In this document: in pieces, positions 55,499-62,877 of the stretch
Numbering within the stretch: the first letter of the stretch is position 1
How the letters are laid out: each line of letters begins with the position of its first letter
NCBI RefSeq assembly: GCF_900166635.1
Contig: NZ_LT800497.1
Location: 1 to 64,000, forward strand
Source: Oceanobacillus timonensis
GTDB lineage: Bacteria; Bacillota; Bacilli; Bacillales; Amphibacillaceae
Length of the DNA stretch: 64,000 nucleotides
Reading direction: 5' to 3'
Translations under genes and position numbers: made by a program
Notes under the pieces: generated by a model
Told to the model about the DNA's origin: nothing
Seen by the model: the letters and a program-made list of their open reading frames with translations, nothing else
The model's database searches: none

Positions 55499-57211
55499 TT
55501 AATCATGAATTTCTAAAAGGTCATCTCCAAAGAGCTTACGAGCCTCATCTACCAGAGGGTCTCCTCCCTGCTCTTCCTTCTGTTCATCGGGTTTTTCCTG
55601 CTTTTGAACATATTCGCTGCGCAATTCATTCCATTCTTTTTCCGGAATAGGAATAATTGTGCGGTGTTTATCCAGATTTCCTAATATGGATTCGACCATT
55701 TCCCGGTGATCAAGAAATAGCGAACAATGAATTTCATATTTAAACGCAACAATCAATGTATCTGCTGAAGCTGCGGCAGGTTTGCTGTCCTGAATGGTCG
55801 CATGCGCCGGGGCATTGGTCGTCTTTAATTGATTTAAGAAGTTTGCCCATTGGGCATGCACGTCTTTTAATTCTTTTTTCTCTGCCTTCCCCAGTGTATC
55901 ACGAATCCGATCAAAAGGAATCTTATATGTGTTTCGTGAATTTCTGGAACTGGATCGGCGTCTTTCCGGTGCAGGGGCGGTATTTCCAGCGTCCTGCTGC
56001 TGTGGTGGTGCTTCTTTTAATTTTGCAATATCTTGCTCCATCGTCTGCAGTTTCTGTTGAAGCTGACCGACAACTGCAGACTGGTCCGCCGCTTCCGGGT
56101 GTGTTTGACCGGACGCTTGCGTTTTCCCAAACTGATCCGTGATGGACAACAGCGCTACCTCAATAAAGATTTTCGGGCTGTTGGACCATTTCATTTCTTG
56201 CTGGCATTGATTCAATGCAATAATTGCCTGCTGAATCCAGCTGTTTTCAACCTGACCGGCCAGTGCTTCAAACGATTCATTTGCTACCGCGCGTTCTAAT
56301 AAATCCGCCAATCCGGACGAGCTTTTATATAAAAGCAAATCACGCAAAAAGTAGATTAAATCCTGTACAAACTTGCCAGGATCTTTTCCGGTTTGAATCA
56401 TCTGATCCAGCCCATGGAGAACGGTCTGTACATCCTGCCCAATCATGGCACGGATGATATTCGTTAATACTTCTTGGGACACGCCGCCTGTTACGGCGAG
56501 CACATCTTCCAGCTCTACCTGATCTTCACTGTAGGAAATAGCCTGGTCCAATATACTGAGTGCGTCCCGCATACCGCCTTCTGCTGCCAATGCAACAGAT
56601 TCTAAAGCTTCATTTGTAACAGAAACACCTTCCGCTTGCATGATTTTCTGTAATCTCTCCACAATAGCCTGGTTGGAAATCGGTTTAAAATCAAAACGCT
56701 GGCAACGGGAAATAATCGTTAATGGGATTTTATGCGGCTCTGTCGTTGCCAGAATAAATACAACATGCTTCGGTGGTTCCTCCAACGTTTTCAGAAGCGC
56801 ATTAAATGCATTAACAGAAATCATATGCACTTCATCAATAATATACACTTTGTAAGGTACAGCGCTCGGTGCATATTTTACTTTATCCCGGATATCACGA
56901 ATATCATCGACACTTGTATTCGATGCCGCATCAATTTCAATGACATCAGAAATAGAACCATCCTGAATCCCTCTGCATGCCGCACATTCATTACACGGCT
57001 CTTTCACAGGTGCATGCTCACAATTAATCGTTTGCGCAAAAATCTTTGCAGCGCTTGTTTTCCCTGTTCCTCTTGGACCAGAGAATAGATAAGCATGCGA
57101 AAATTTATCTTGGGTAATGGCATTTTGTAACGTTCTCGTGATATGTTCCTGCCCTACAACATCTTCAAATGTTCTTGGGCGCCAGACGCGGTATAAAGCT
57201 TGATAACTCAT
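55499..57211 (-). CDS. dnaX: DNA polymerase III gamma/tau subunit
   Basis: Clamp-loader ATPase. 570 residues: Walker A GPRGTGKTSAAK, zinc module CEHAPVKEPCNECAAC, DEAH-like IIDEVHMIS and FILATTEPHKIPLTIISRCQ, then the collar and a tau-specific C-terminal part (about 365-570). No slippery A-run typical of gamma formation was obvious. Confidence 0.96.
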   Translation of the reverse strand: MSYQALYRVWRPRTFEDVVGQEHITRTLQNAITQDKFSHAYLFSGPRGTGKTSAAKIFAQTINCEHAPVKEPCNECAACRGIQDGSISDVIEIDAASNTSVDDIRDIRDKVKYAPSAVPYKVYIIDEVHMISVNAFNALLKTLEEPPKHVVFILATTEPHKIPLTIISRCQRFDFKPISNQAIVERLQKIMQAEGVSVTNEALESVALAAEGGMRDALSILDQAISYSEDQVELEDVLAVTGGVSQEVLTNIIRAMIGQDVQTVLHGLDQMIQTGKDPGKFVQDLIYFLRDLLLYKSSSGLADLLERAVANESFEALAGQVENSWIQQAIIALNQCQQEMKWSNSPKIFIEVALLSITDQFGKTQASGQTHPEAADQSAVVGQLQQKLQTMEQDIAKLKEAPPQQQDAGNTAPAPERRRSSSRNSRNTYKIPFDRIRDTLGKAEKKELKDVHAQWANFLNQLKTTNAPAHATIQDSKPAAASADTLIVAFKYEIHCSLFLDHREMVESILGNLDKHRTIIPIPEKEWNELRSEYVQKQEKPDEQKEEQGGDPLVDEARKLFGDDLLEIHD

Positions 57212-57384
57212 GATTTCGATTCCCCTTATTTGTCTCCTTTTTATTATACCCGATTACAGGCTTGGATGAAAACCTTAGAATGTATTATCTGAGCGTAATT
57301 TATGTTTACAGAAAATGATTGTGAAATGAATTTTTTCTAGCTGGGTCTTATCGCTTTGCTTTCCCATAGGGATAGCCGTGTTTT

Positions 57385-57460
57385 CTCCTGGGACTGGGAC
57401 TACGCTTACTCGCCCAATCACAGAGCTTTTGCGCTTACTCGTCCCGTCAAAAACCGTCGC
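57385..57460. repeat. Relic of the structured repeat family
   Basis: tcctgggactg followed by cgcttactcgccc, and a second gcgcttactcgtccc about 35 bp on, echo the tandem units at 42299-42330 of the complete element. The terminal repeats are not recognisable. Confidence 0.4.
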
Positions 57461-57592
57461 TAATTCGTTTCATGAACTTATTTATGGCGTCATATCACCC
57501 ATTGATTTTAATGTTGACTTTAAATTATTTTATAAAAATTTAAATGTTTTATAAAAGGTTTATCCAAAAACATAGAACTCATGTTCCTGTTA

Positions 57593-57601
57593 TGTTATAA
57601 T
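57593..57601 (+). promoter_or_regulatory. Extended -10 promoter of the toxin-like gene
   Basis: TGTTATAAT is a perfect extended -10 (TGnTATAAT). The -35 region is poor, as allowed for this class. Start expected near 57608, giving a leader of about 66 nt. Confidence 0.6.
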
Positions 57602-57639
57602 ACACTAAAATACGCACAGTAAGATGTTTAACGGTGGAA

Positions 57640-57672
57640 GGTGCCATCTCCTATCTGAAAGGAGGTGATGCC
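57640..57672 (+). promoter_or_regulatory. Leader hairpin covering the toxin ribosome-binding site
   Basis: ggtgccatctcct (57640-57652) can pair with aggaggtgatgcc (57660-57672) across the loop atctgaa: 12 of 13 positions, three as G-U. The AGGAGG Shine-Dalgarno is entirely in the stem. Confidence 0.6.
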
Positions 57673-57673
57673 T

Positions 57674-57763
57674 GTGGCTACTTTCGATGTCCTGTCTTTA
57701 ATGATCAGTTTCGGCCTGCTGATTATAGCTATTCTGAGCTTTCATGATAAAGACCAAAAGTAA
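57674..57763 (+). CDS. Small hydrophobic peptide, Hol_Tox/type I toxin-like
   Basis: A 29-residue peptide starting with GTG: MATFDVLSLMISFGLLIIAI then LSFHDKDQK. One membrane helix (about 5-22) and a short charged tail, matching the family annotated as putative holin-like toxins in Firmicutes (xxYEALxLMIxFGxxxxAxL pattern). The Shine-Dalgarno GGAGG lies eight bases before the GTG; an in-frame ATG two codons earlier is too close to it. The plus-strand gene stands alone between dnaX and the OYE gene, with its own promoter and terminator. Toxicity is inferred from the family. Confidence 0.75.
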   Translation: MATFDVLSLMISFGLLIIAILSFHDKDQK

Positions 57764-57799
57764 AAAAGCCTCCCTTCGCTTGCCGGCAAACAGGGTGGC
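57762..57799 (-). terminator. Opposing terminator, candidate antisense RNA end
   Basis: On the minus strand GCCACCCT / AGGGAGGC (one mismatch) encloses GTTTG-CCGG-CAAGC and is followed by six Ts that reach the toxin stop codon. On the plus strand the T run is missing. The antisense promoter was not found. Confidence 0.5.
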
Positions 57800-57864
57800 T
57801 TCAATCGTCACTTTAATACAGCCTTCCCTCTCTGTTAGAGAGAAATAACTGTGTGTATTTTTCA

Positions 57865-57895
57865 GGCAGTATGTGGATGCATACTGCCCTTTTTT
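57865..57895 (+). terminator. Terminator of the toxin-like transcript
   Basis: A perfect 9-bp stem ggcagtatg / catactgcc, 6-base loop, then cTTTTTT. It gives the toxin mRNA a 3' untranslated region of about 130 nt. The rest of the gap to the OYE gene holds nothing else. Confidence 0.85.
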
Positions 57896-58000
57896 ATATA
57901 TTATGCTTATCTAACAGAATTATATCATATACCTTGTTTCTAGTACAATTTCACCTGTGAAAAAGTTACGATAAATGATGCTTCTACTCCCCTTCAGGCA

Positions 58001-59029
58001 TCATCGTTTTTTCGGGTAAGCACGCTTATATTGTCTTGCTGGTTCTATTGTATCTCCCAGCTGCTCGCTGGCACAAATCGCCCAATAAGGATTTTTCAAC
58101 ATCCCGCGGCCAATCGCAACTAAATCAGCATCCCCATTTCCGATAACAGATTCAGCCAGTAAAGGATCTTCTAAAATCCCGACAGCAATCACCGGTATAT
58201 CCAGTTCTTCTTTAAACTTACGTGCAAAAGGAATCTGGTAACCCGGATTGGTTGCCGGTTTGTGTTTTCCTGGAGGCGCCTCTCCACCGCTGGAAATATG
58301 AAACATATCAACACCGGCTGCCTGATATTTTTTCGCAATTTCTAAGGCATGGTAGATATCATAGCCGTCATCCATATACTCAACAGCTGAAATACGCATA
58401 AGCAGTGGCATATCTGCAGGAATCACATCTTTTATCGCACGGATAATTTGTACCCCGAAATAAGATAATTCCTGATATTCATCCTCCCGCTGATTGATTA
58501 ACGGCGAATGGAATTGATGAATTAAATAACCATGCGCACCATGTAGTTCAATCGTATCAAACCCAGCTTCAACAGCCCGTTTTGCTGCATCTTGAAATTG
58601 TTGGATGGTTTCCCGGACTTCTTCTGTTGTTAACGCGCGCGGCATTTTACTATCTTCTGTAACAGGGATTGCGGATGGAGCGACCGGCGGATTTGCATCC
58701 TCTGCCTTTCTGCCTGCATGAGCAATTTGAATACCGATTTTGGCGCCCTGTTTATGAACAGCATCAACAATTTTTTTATAAGCTGGTGTATGTGCATCTG
58801 ACCACAAACCAAGATCGTTATTTGTAATACGGCCATCCGGATCGACATCTGTCATCTCAATCAAGATTAAACCGGCGCCGCCGACTGCACGCGACGTATA
58901 GTGGACAAAATGCCAGTCATTTGGAATGCCATCCTCCGCATCAACGGAATATTGACACATTGGTGCCATAACAATTTTATTTTTTAACTTCAGGTTTTTT
59001 AATGTAAAAGGTTGTGTTAAATGAGCCAT
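58001..59029 (-). CDS. namA: Old Yellow Enzyme, NADPH dehydrogenase NamA-like
   Basis: FMN-dependent ene-reductase of about 342 residues. KNLKLKNKIVMAPMCQYS (the MCxYS motif of the YqjM class), ELHGAHGYLIHQFHSPLINQR (substrate His-x-x-Tyr type residues HGAHGY) and AIGRGMLKNPYWA are present. YqjM reduces alpha,beta-unsaturated carbonyls and is induced by electrophiles. ATG at 59029; the Shine-Dalgarno GAGG is unusually far (14 bases), and a GTG at 59044 is possible. B. subtilis has no such gene between dnaX and the SRP RNA. Confidence 0.88.
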   Translation of the reverse strand: MAHLTQPFTLKNLKLKNKIVMAPMCQYSVDAEDGIPNDWHFVHYTSRAVGGAGLILIEMTDVDPDGRITNNDLGLWSDAHTPAYKKIVDAVHKQGAKIGIQIAHAGRKAEDANPPVAPSAIPVTEDSKMPRALTTEEVRETIQQFQDAAKRAVEAGFDTIELHGAHGYLIHQFHSPLINQREDEYQELSYFGVQIIRAIKDVIPADMPLLMRISAVEYMDDGYDIYHALEIAKKYQAAGVDMFHISSGGEAPPGKHKPATNPGYQIPFARKFKEELDIPVIAVGILEDPLLAESVIGNGDADLVAIGRGMLKNPYWAICASEQLGDTIEPARQYKRAYPKKR

Positions 59030-59232
59030 TTTAAATTTTAGCACCTCACTTATATATTTCTAAGTAGTTCATAGCATATGCTTTCTTCTGCTTTTGTGCA
59101 AATAATCTGTTTAACATGGCGATAATCAGCATATCTCTATCTTATTAGTATATTCAGATGTTTCCATACTTCCTATTATTTAAGTAATAAAAAAATCGGG
59201 AAACCCATTCTCATGTAACGGAATTTTTGCAT

Positions 59233-59258
59233 AAAAAAAGAACTGCTTTCACAGTTCT
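59233..59258 (-). terminator. Terminator of the SRP RNA
   Basis: Stem AGAACTG / CAGTTCT with a 6-base loop and T7 on the minus strand, about 60 bp after the RNA 3' end. Confidence 0.8.
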
Positions 59259-59317
59259 CTTTTTCGATATGTTCAGCAGAAGCGCCAAATAGCAGGCATT
59301 TTCCGCTTATTATTATG

Positions 59318-59587
59318 TAACGTGCACCTGCTTTCGATGGAGTGACCATATGCGCTACGTAAGTTCATGGCTCAGCCCAGGCTTCCCTGCGGCACACAAG
59401 AATGACCACTTACTGCTGCTTCCTTCCGGACCTGACAGGGTTCATGGGTTCCTGTTGCGCAGGACCCGGACGTCAACACCAATTCCTTACGTCTGACCAT
59501 ACAGTCATCCCACCTCGAGCAGGAATTCAGCCTCGCTATAGCGGATTGCGAGTACAGGGCACCGCTACCTCCCCGCTTAGCACGTAA
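59318..59587 (-). ncRNA. scr: Signal recognition particle RNA, large (scRNA) form
   Basis: About 270 nt, the long Bacillus form with an Alu domain. On the minus strand the 5' end reads cgtgctaagcggggaggtag, the SRP S-domain apex is gtccggaaggaagcagcag, and the 3' end reads aggtgcacgtta. The sequence follows B. subtilis scRNA throughout. It works with Ffh in targeting membrane proteins. Located between tadA and dnaX as in B. subtilis. Confidence 0.96.
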
Positions 59588-59592
59588 TTATC

Positions 59593-59621
59593 ATTATAGC
59601 TTTCTCGTCCCAAAAATGCAA
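59593..59621 (-). promoter_or_regulatory. SRP RNA promoter (SigA)
   Basis: Minus-strand TTGCAT (59616-59621), 17-bp spacer, TATAAT (59593-59598), ending about 6 bp before the RNA 5' end. Confidence 0.8.
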
Positions 59622-59650
59622 TAAAAAATGTATCTTTTTCAATACGCTCT

Positions 59651-60154
59651 CTATTCTTTTGATTCCGAATCGTTATCATTATTTTTCTGCCGCAGTTCTT
59701 TAAAAAAATTCTTTAAAACTGTACTGCACTGTGGTTCCAGGACACCGGATGTTACTTCAACCTGGTGATTAAAACGCGGCTCCTCCAATAAATTCATCAG
59801 TGTTCCGGCACAGCCAGCCTTGGGGTCACTTGCCCCGTAAACCACACGTTTGATCCTTGATTGGACAATGGCTCCGGCACACATGGGACACGGTTCCAAT
59901 GTAACGTACAACGTACAATTCTCTAACCTCCAGCTGCCGACTTCCTGATTCGCATCCTGAATGGCAAGCAGCTCTGCATGGGTTAACGTGGTTTGTATCG
60001 ATTCCCGCAGATTAAAACCTCTGCCAATAATTTCTCCATCCTTTACAACGACGGCACCAATCGGAACTTCATTTAAAAGCCAAGCTCTGCGTGCCTCTTG
60101 CAGGGCTGCTGCCATATACTTTTCATCTTGACTTACAGATATTTCTTCCGTCAT
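59651..60154 (-). CDS. tadA: tRNA-specific adenosine deaminase
   Basis: Converts A34 to inosine in tRNA-Arg (ACG). 167 residues of the cytidine deaminase fold: zinc ligand His59 and proton shuttle Glu61 (THAEL), Cys89 and Cys92 in PCPMC. Followed by the SRP RNA and divergent from yaaI. Confidence 0.95.
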   Translation of the reverse strand: MTEEISVSQDEKYMAAALQEARRAWLLNEVPIGAVVVKDGEIIGRGFNLRESIQTTLTHAELLAIQDANQEVGSWRLENCTLYVTLEPCPMCAGAIVQSRIKRVVYGASDPKAGCAGTLMNLLEEPRFNHQVEVTSGVLEPQCSTVLKNFFKELRQKNNDNDSESKE

Positions 60155-60240
60155 TTATATCACATCACTTTATTTTCGTTTTAATAATTGTGGAGCGGGA
60201 ATACTACATAAACTTATTTCTTTAAAAAAGGAGACACTTC

Positions 60241-60774
60241 ATGAATATTACACCAGAGAACACAGCACTTATTTTCATCGATGTCATCAACGATTTTAAT
60301 TTTGATGGCGGCGATGACCTGCTTGCCAATACAAAAGACATCTTGCCAAACTTAATCAAATTGCGGGAGTTCGCTAAAGAAAAATCGATTCCTATTATCT
60401 ATGTTAATGACCATTATGGTTTATGGCAAGCAGACTTCCGGGAAATTATCAATCATTGCAGAAATGAAAAAAGTAAAGAGATTATCGATAAAATCAAGCC
60501 GGATAATAAGGATTATTTTCTCATTAAACCACAACATTCGGCTTTCTTTCAAGTACCCTTACATGCACTTTTAACCGACATGAAGCGTACGCATCTTATT
60601 TTGGCAGGTATTGCCGGTGATATTTGTATCCTGTTTACGGCAAAGGATGCCTATATGTATAAATTCAGTCTTTCTATTCCTAACAACAGCATTGCTTCAG
60701 AAGGAATAGATAATAATAATTACGCGCTTTATTTGATGGAATCTGTGATGGATGCAGATGTTTCCCCCATTTAG
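60241..60774 (+). CDS. yaaI: Cysteine hydrolase, isochorismatase family (YaaI-like)
   Basis: 177 residues of the isochorismatase-like hydrolase fold. Catalytic Asp in IFIDVINDFNFDGG, a Lys in the FLIKPQHSAFF stretch, and the nucleophile Cys in LAGIAGDICILFTAKDA. The substrate is not known. AAAAGGAG precedes the ATG. The placement beside yaaH and opposite tadA is as in B. subtilis. Confidence 0.88.
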   Translation: MNITPENTALIFIDVINDFNFDGGDDLLANTKDILPNLIKLREFAKEKSIPIIYVNDHYGLWQADFREIINHCRNEKSKEIIDKIKPDNKDYFLIKPQHSAFFQVPLHALLTDMKRTHLILAGIAGDICILFTAKDAYMYKFSLSIPNNSIASEGIDNNNYALYLMESVMDADVSPI

Positions 60775-60794
60775 AAGTTAGCATAAAAGTACCG

Positions 60795-60833
60795 CCCCTT
60801 TCATAAAGTGAGTAAGAAGCACTCTGAAGGGGG
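60795..60833 (+). promoter_or_regulatory. Hairpin overlapping the yaaH ribosome-binding site
   Basis: cccctttc (60795-60802) pairs with gaaggggg (60826-60833) over eight positions, with an inner AGTG/CACT, and TTTTTATTTT follows. The right arm is the yaaH Shine-Dalgarno. It could end yaaI transcripts or mask yaaH translation. Confidence 0.5.
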
Positions 60834-60841
60834 TTTTTATT

Positions 60842-62134
60842 TTGCAAATATACGTTGTTAAACAAGGTGATACGATAGAACAAATTGCCGATACATACGG
60901 ATCCTCTGTTCAAGATATTGTTAACGCGAATGAATTAGATGCACCCAATCAATTAGTTATTGGGCAAGCGCTTGTTATTCCCATTGTCGGGCAATTTTAC
61001 TTTGTGCAGGCTGGTGATACACTTTCTTCTGTTGCAGCTCAATTTAACCTCTCCACAGATGAACTGGCTGCAATAAATGGATTAAATGCAAATCAGATGA
61101 TTTATCCTGGATTACGTTTGTATATTCCGCCGGCACAGAAAGAACCAATTACAGCAAACGCTTATGTTGAACCAATGGGAGAAGAGGTTTCACAAACACT
61201 AGAAACAGCAGTAAGCACCTATTCGCCTTTTTTAACTTATCTTAGTCTATTCAGTTATCGTGTGAACCGGGATGGCACGCTCACAGCCCCGCCAGCGGGA
61301 AATCTGATTTCTTCTGCGAAAGAAAACAATGCCTCGATTGCAATGGTCATTACCAATTTGGAAGAAGGTTCCTTCAGCTCCGAGGTTGGACATATTATCT
61401 TAACGGTGCAGGCTGTTCAAAACCAACTATTGGATGAAATTGTTAATATTGCAACAGAACAAGGCTTTCGTGATGTGCACTTTGATTTTGAATTTCTGTT
61501 ACCGGAAGACCGGGAAGCTTATAATACCTTTTTACGTACAGCAAAAGAACGTTTCACCCAAGCTGGTCTGCAGATTTCTACCGCACTCGCTCCTAAAACA
61601 AGTGCCGAGCAGACAGGACAATGGTATGAAGCTCATGATTACCGGACACATGGGGAAATTGTTGATTTTGTCGTGTTAATGACTTATGAATGGGGCTATA
61701 GCTATGGTCCACCGATGGCTGTGTCTCCGCTGAATGCCGTGCGGGATGTGGTGGAGTATGCCGTCTCAGAGATTCCATCAGAAAAAATATTACTTGGTCA
61801 GAATTTGTATGGTTATGATTGGACACTGCCCTTTGTGGAAGGTGGAGAAGCTGCCACAGCTGTTAGTCCATTACATGCTGTGGAAATTGCCTGGGAGAAT
61901 AATGCCGCCATCCAATTTGATAACACAGCTCAAGCACCTTATTTTATGTATGTTGATGCTTCCGGACAGGAACATGAGGTATGGTTTGAAGATGCCCGTT
62001 CCATTCAGGCCAAATTCGATTTAATCCGGGAGTTTCAGCTTTTAGGTATTACTTATTGGAAATTAGGGCTTGCTTTCCCGCAAAATTGGCTGCTTTTAAA
62101 TAATGAATTTGAAATTCGAAAATTGGATGCATAA
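60842..62134 (+). CDS. yaaH: Spore cortex/germination glycosidase, LysM-GH18 (YaaH/SleL type)
   Basis: 430 residues: two LysM repeats (about 1-46 and 50-96) and a GH18 domain (about 105-425) with catalytic HFDFEF (DxxDxE-like) near residue 218. No signal peptide. YaaH/SleL is an N-acetylglucosaminidase of the spore inner coat acting on cortex fragments. The start is TTG at 60842, eight bases from AAGGGGG. In B. subtilis it is sigma E dependent. Confidence 0.94.
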   Translation: MQIYVVKQGDTIEQIADTYGSSVQDIVNANELDAPNQLVIGQALVIPIVGQFYFVQAGDTLSSVAAQFNLSTDELAAINGLNANQMIYPGLRLYIPPAQKEPITANAYVEPMGEEVSQTLETAVSTYSPFLTYLSLFSYRVNRDGTLTAPPAGNLISSAKENNASIAMVITNLEEGSFSSEVGHIILTVQAVQNQLLDEIVNIATEQGFRDVHFDFEFLLPEDREAYNTFLRTAKERFTQAGLQISTALAPKTSAEQTGQWYEAHDYRTHGEIVDFVVLMTYEWGYSYGPPMAVSPLNAVRDVVEYAVSEIPSEKILLGQNLYGYDWTLPFVEGGEAATAVSPLHAVEIAWENNAAIQFDNTAQAPYFMYVDASGQEHEVWFEDARSIQAKFDLIREFQLLGITYWKLGLAFPQNWLLLNNEFEIRKLDA

Positions 62135-62165
62135 TGGGCATACCTTTTTGAATTCTTTATACATG

Positions 62166-62202
62166 AAAGGAGCGCTTTGAAATGATATCAAAGCGCTCCT
62201 TT
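62166..62202. terminator. Bidirectional terminator between yaaH and the PfpI gene
   Basis: A perfect 15-bp stem aaaggagcgctttga / tcaaagcgctccttt with a 7-base loop, between convergent genes. Confidence 0.9.
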
Positions 62203-62220
62203 ATTATATTAGTGGATTCA

Positions 62221-62736
62221 TTAACCAAGTACTTTCACGGATTCACGGTTAAATGCCGGGATGTCATCCGGTGTACGGCTGGTTACTAATTGATTTTGAC
62301 AAACAACAACTTCTTTATCCTGGAATTTTGCACCTGCGTTTACCAGGTCTACTTGAATGGATTTGAAACCAGTTGCTGCTCGTCCATCAAGTGTTTTTGC
62401 ATTAATAAGAAGTTGTGGACCATGGCAAATGGCCATAACCGGCTTTTTCTCATCCATAAAATGTTTTGCAAATGAAACAAAGCGATCGTCTGCACGCAGC
62501 ATATCAGGGGAGAAACCGCCAGGAATAAACAATGCATCAAAGTCTTCTGGTTTTACATCATCAATGCCTTTATCAATGGTTACTTTTGTACCATCTGATT
62601 TACCGGTTACGGTATTTCCTTGTTCTTTTTCAATGGTAACAAGTTCATGGCCAGCATCTTCAAATGCTTTTTTCGGATCCGTATATTCTACGTCCTCAAA
62701 TAAGTCTGTAATAACTGTTGCAATTTTTTTACCCAT
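62221..62736 (-). CDS. PfpI/DJ-1 family protein (type 1 glutamine amidotransferase-like)
   Basis: 171 residues with the nucleophile elbow VMAICHGPQLL (Cys about 104) and the Glu in the N-terminal TDLFEDVEYTDP. Similar to general stress protein 18 (YfkM) of B. subtilis; relatives act as deglycases or stress chaperones. AAAGGAGG lies upstream of the ATG. Not part of the B. subtilis cluster at this place. Confidence 0.9.
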   Translation of the reverse strand: MGKKIATVITDLFEDVEYTDPKKAFEDAGHELVTIEKEQGNTVTGKSDGTKVTIDKGIDDVKPEDFDALFIPGGFSPDMLRADDRFVSFAKHFMDEKKPVMAICHGPQLLINAKTLDGRAATGFKSIQVDLVNAGAKFQDKEVVVCQNQLVTSRTPDDIPAFNRESVKVLG

Positions 62737-62842
62737 GAATAATAACCTCCTTTAATAATGGCTACATAATATATCTTCCCATACAATGTTTATTTCAAAC
62801 ATACAAATTTTTATTTTTATGAAGATGTTCAAAACCCTTATA

Positions 62843-62870
62843 AAAGAGACCCGAAAATTCGGGTCTCTTT
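62843..62870 (-). terminator. Terminator after acsA
   Basis: A 12-13-bp stem aaagagacccgaa / ttcgggtctcttt with a tiny loop, 8 bp after the acsA stop. Confidence 0.85.
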
Positions 62871-62877
62871 AGCTTTT

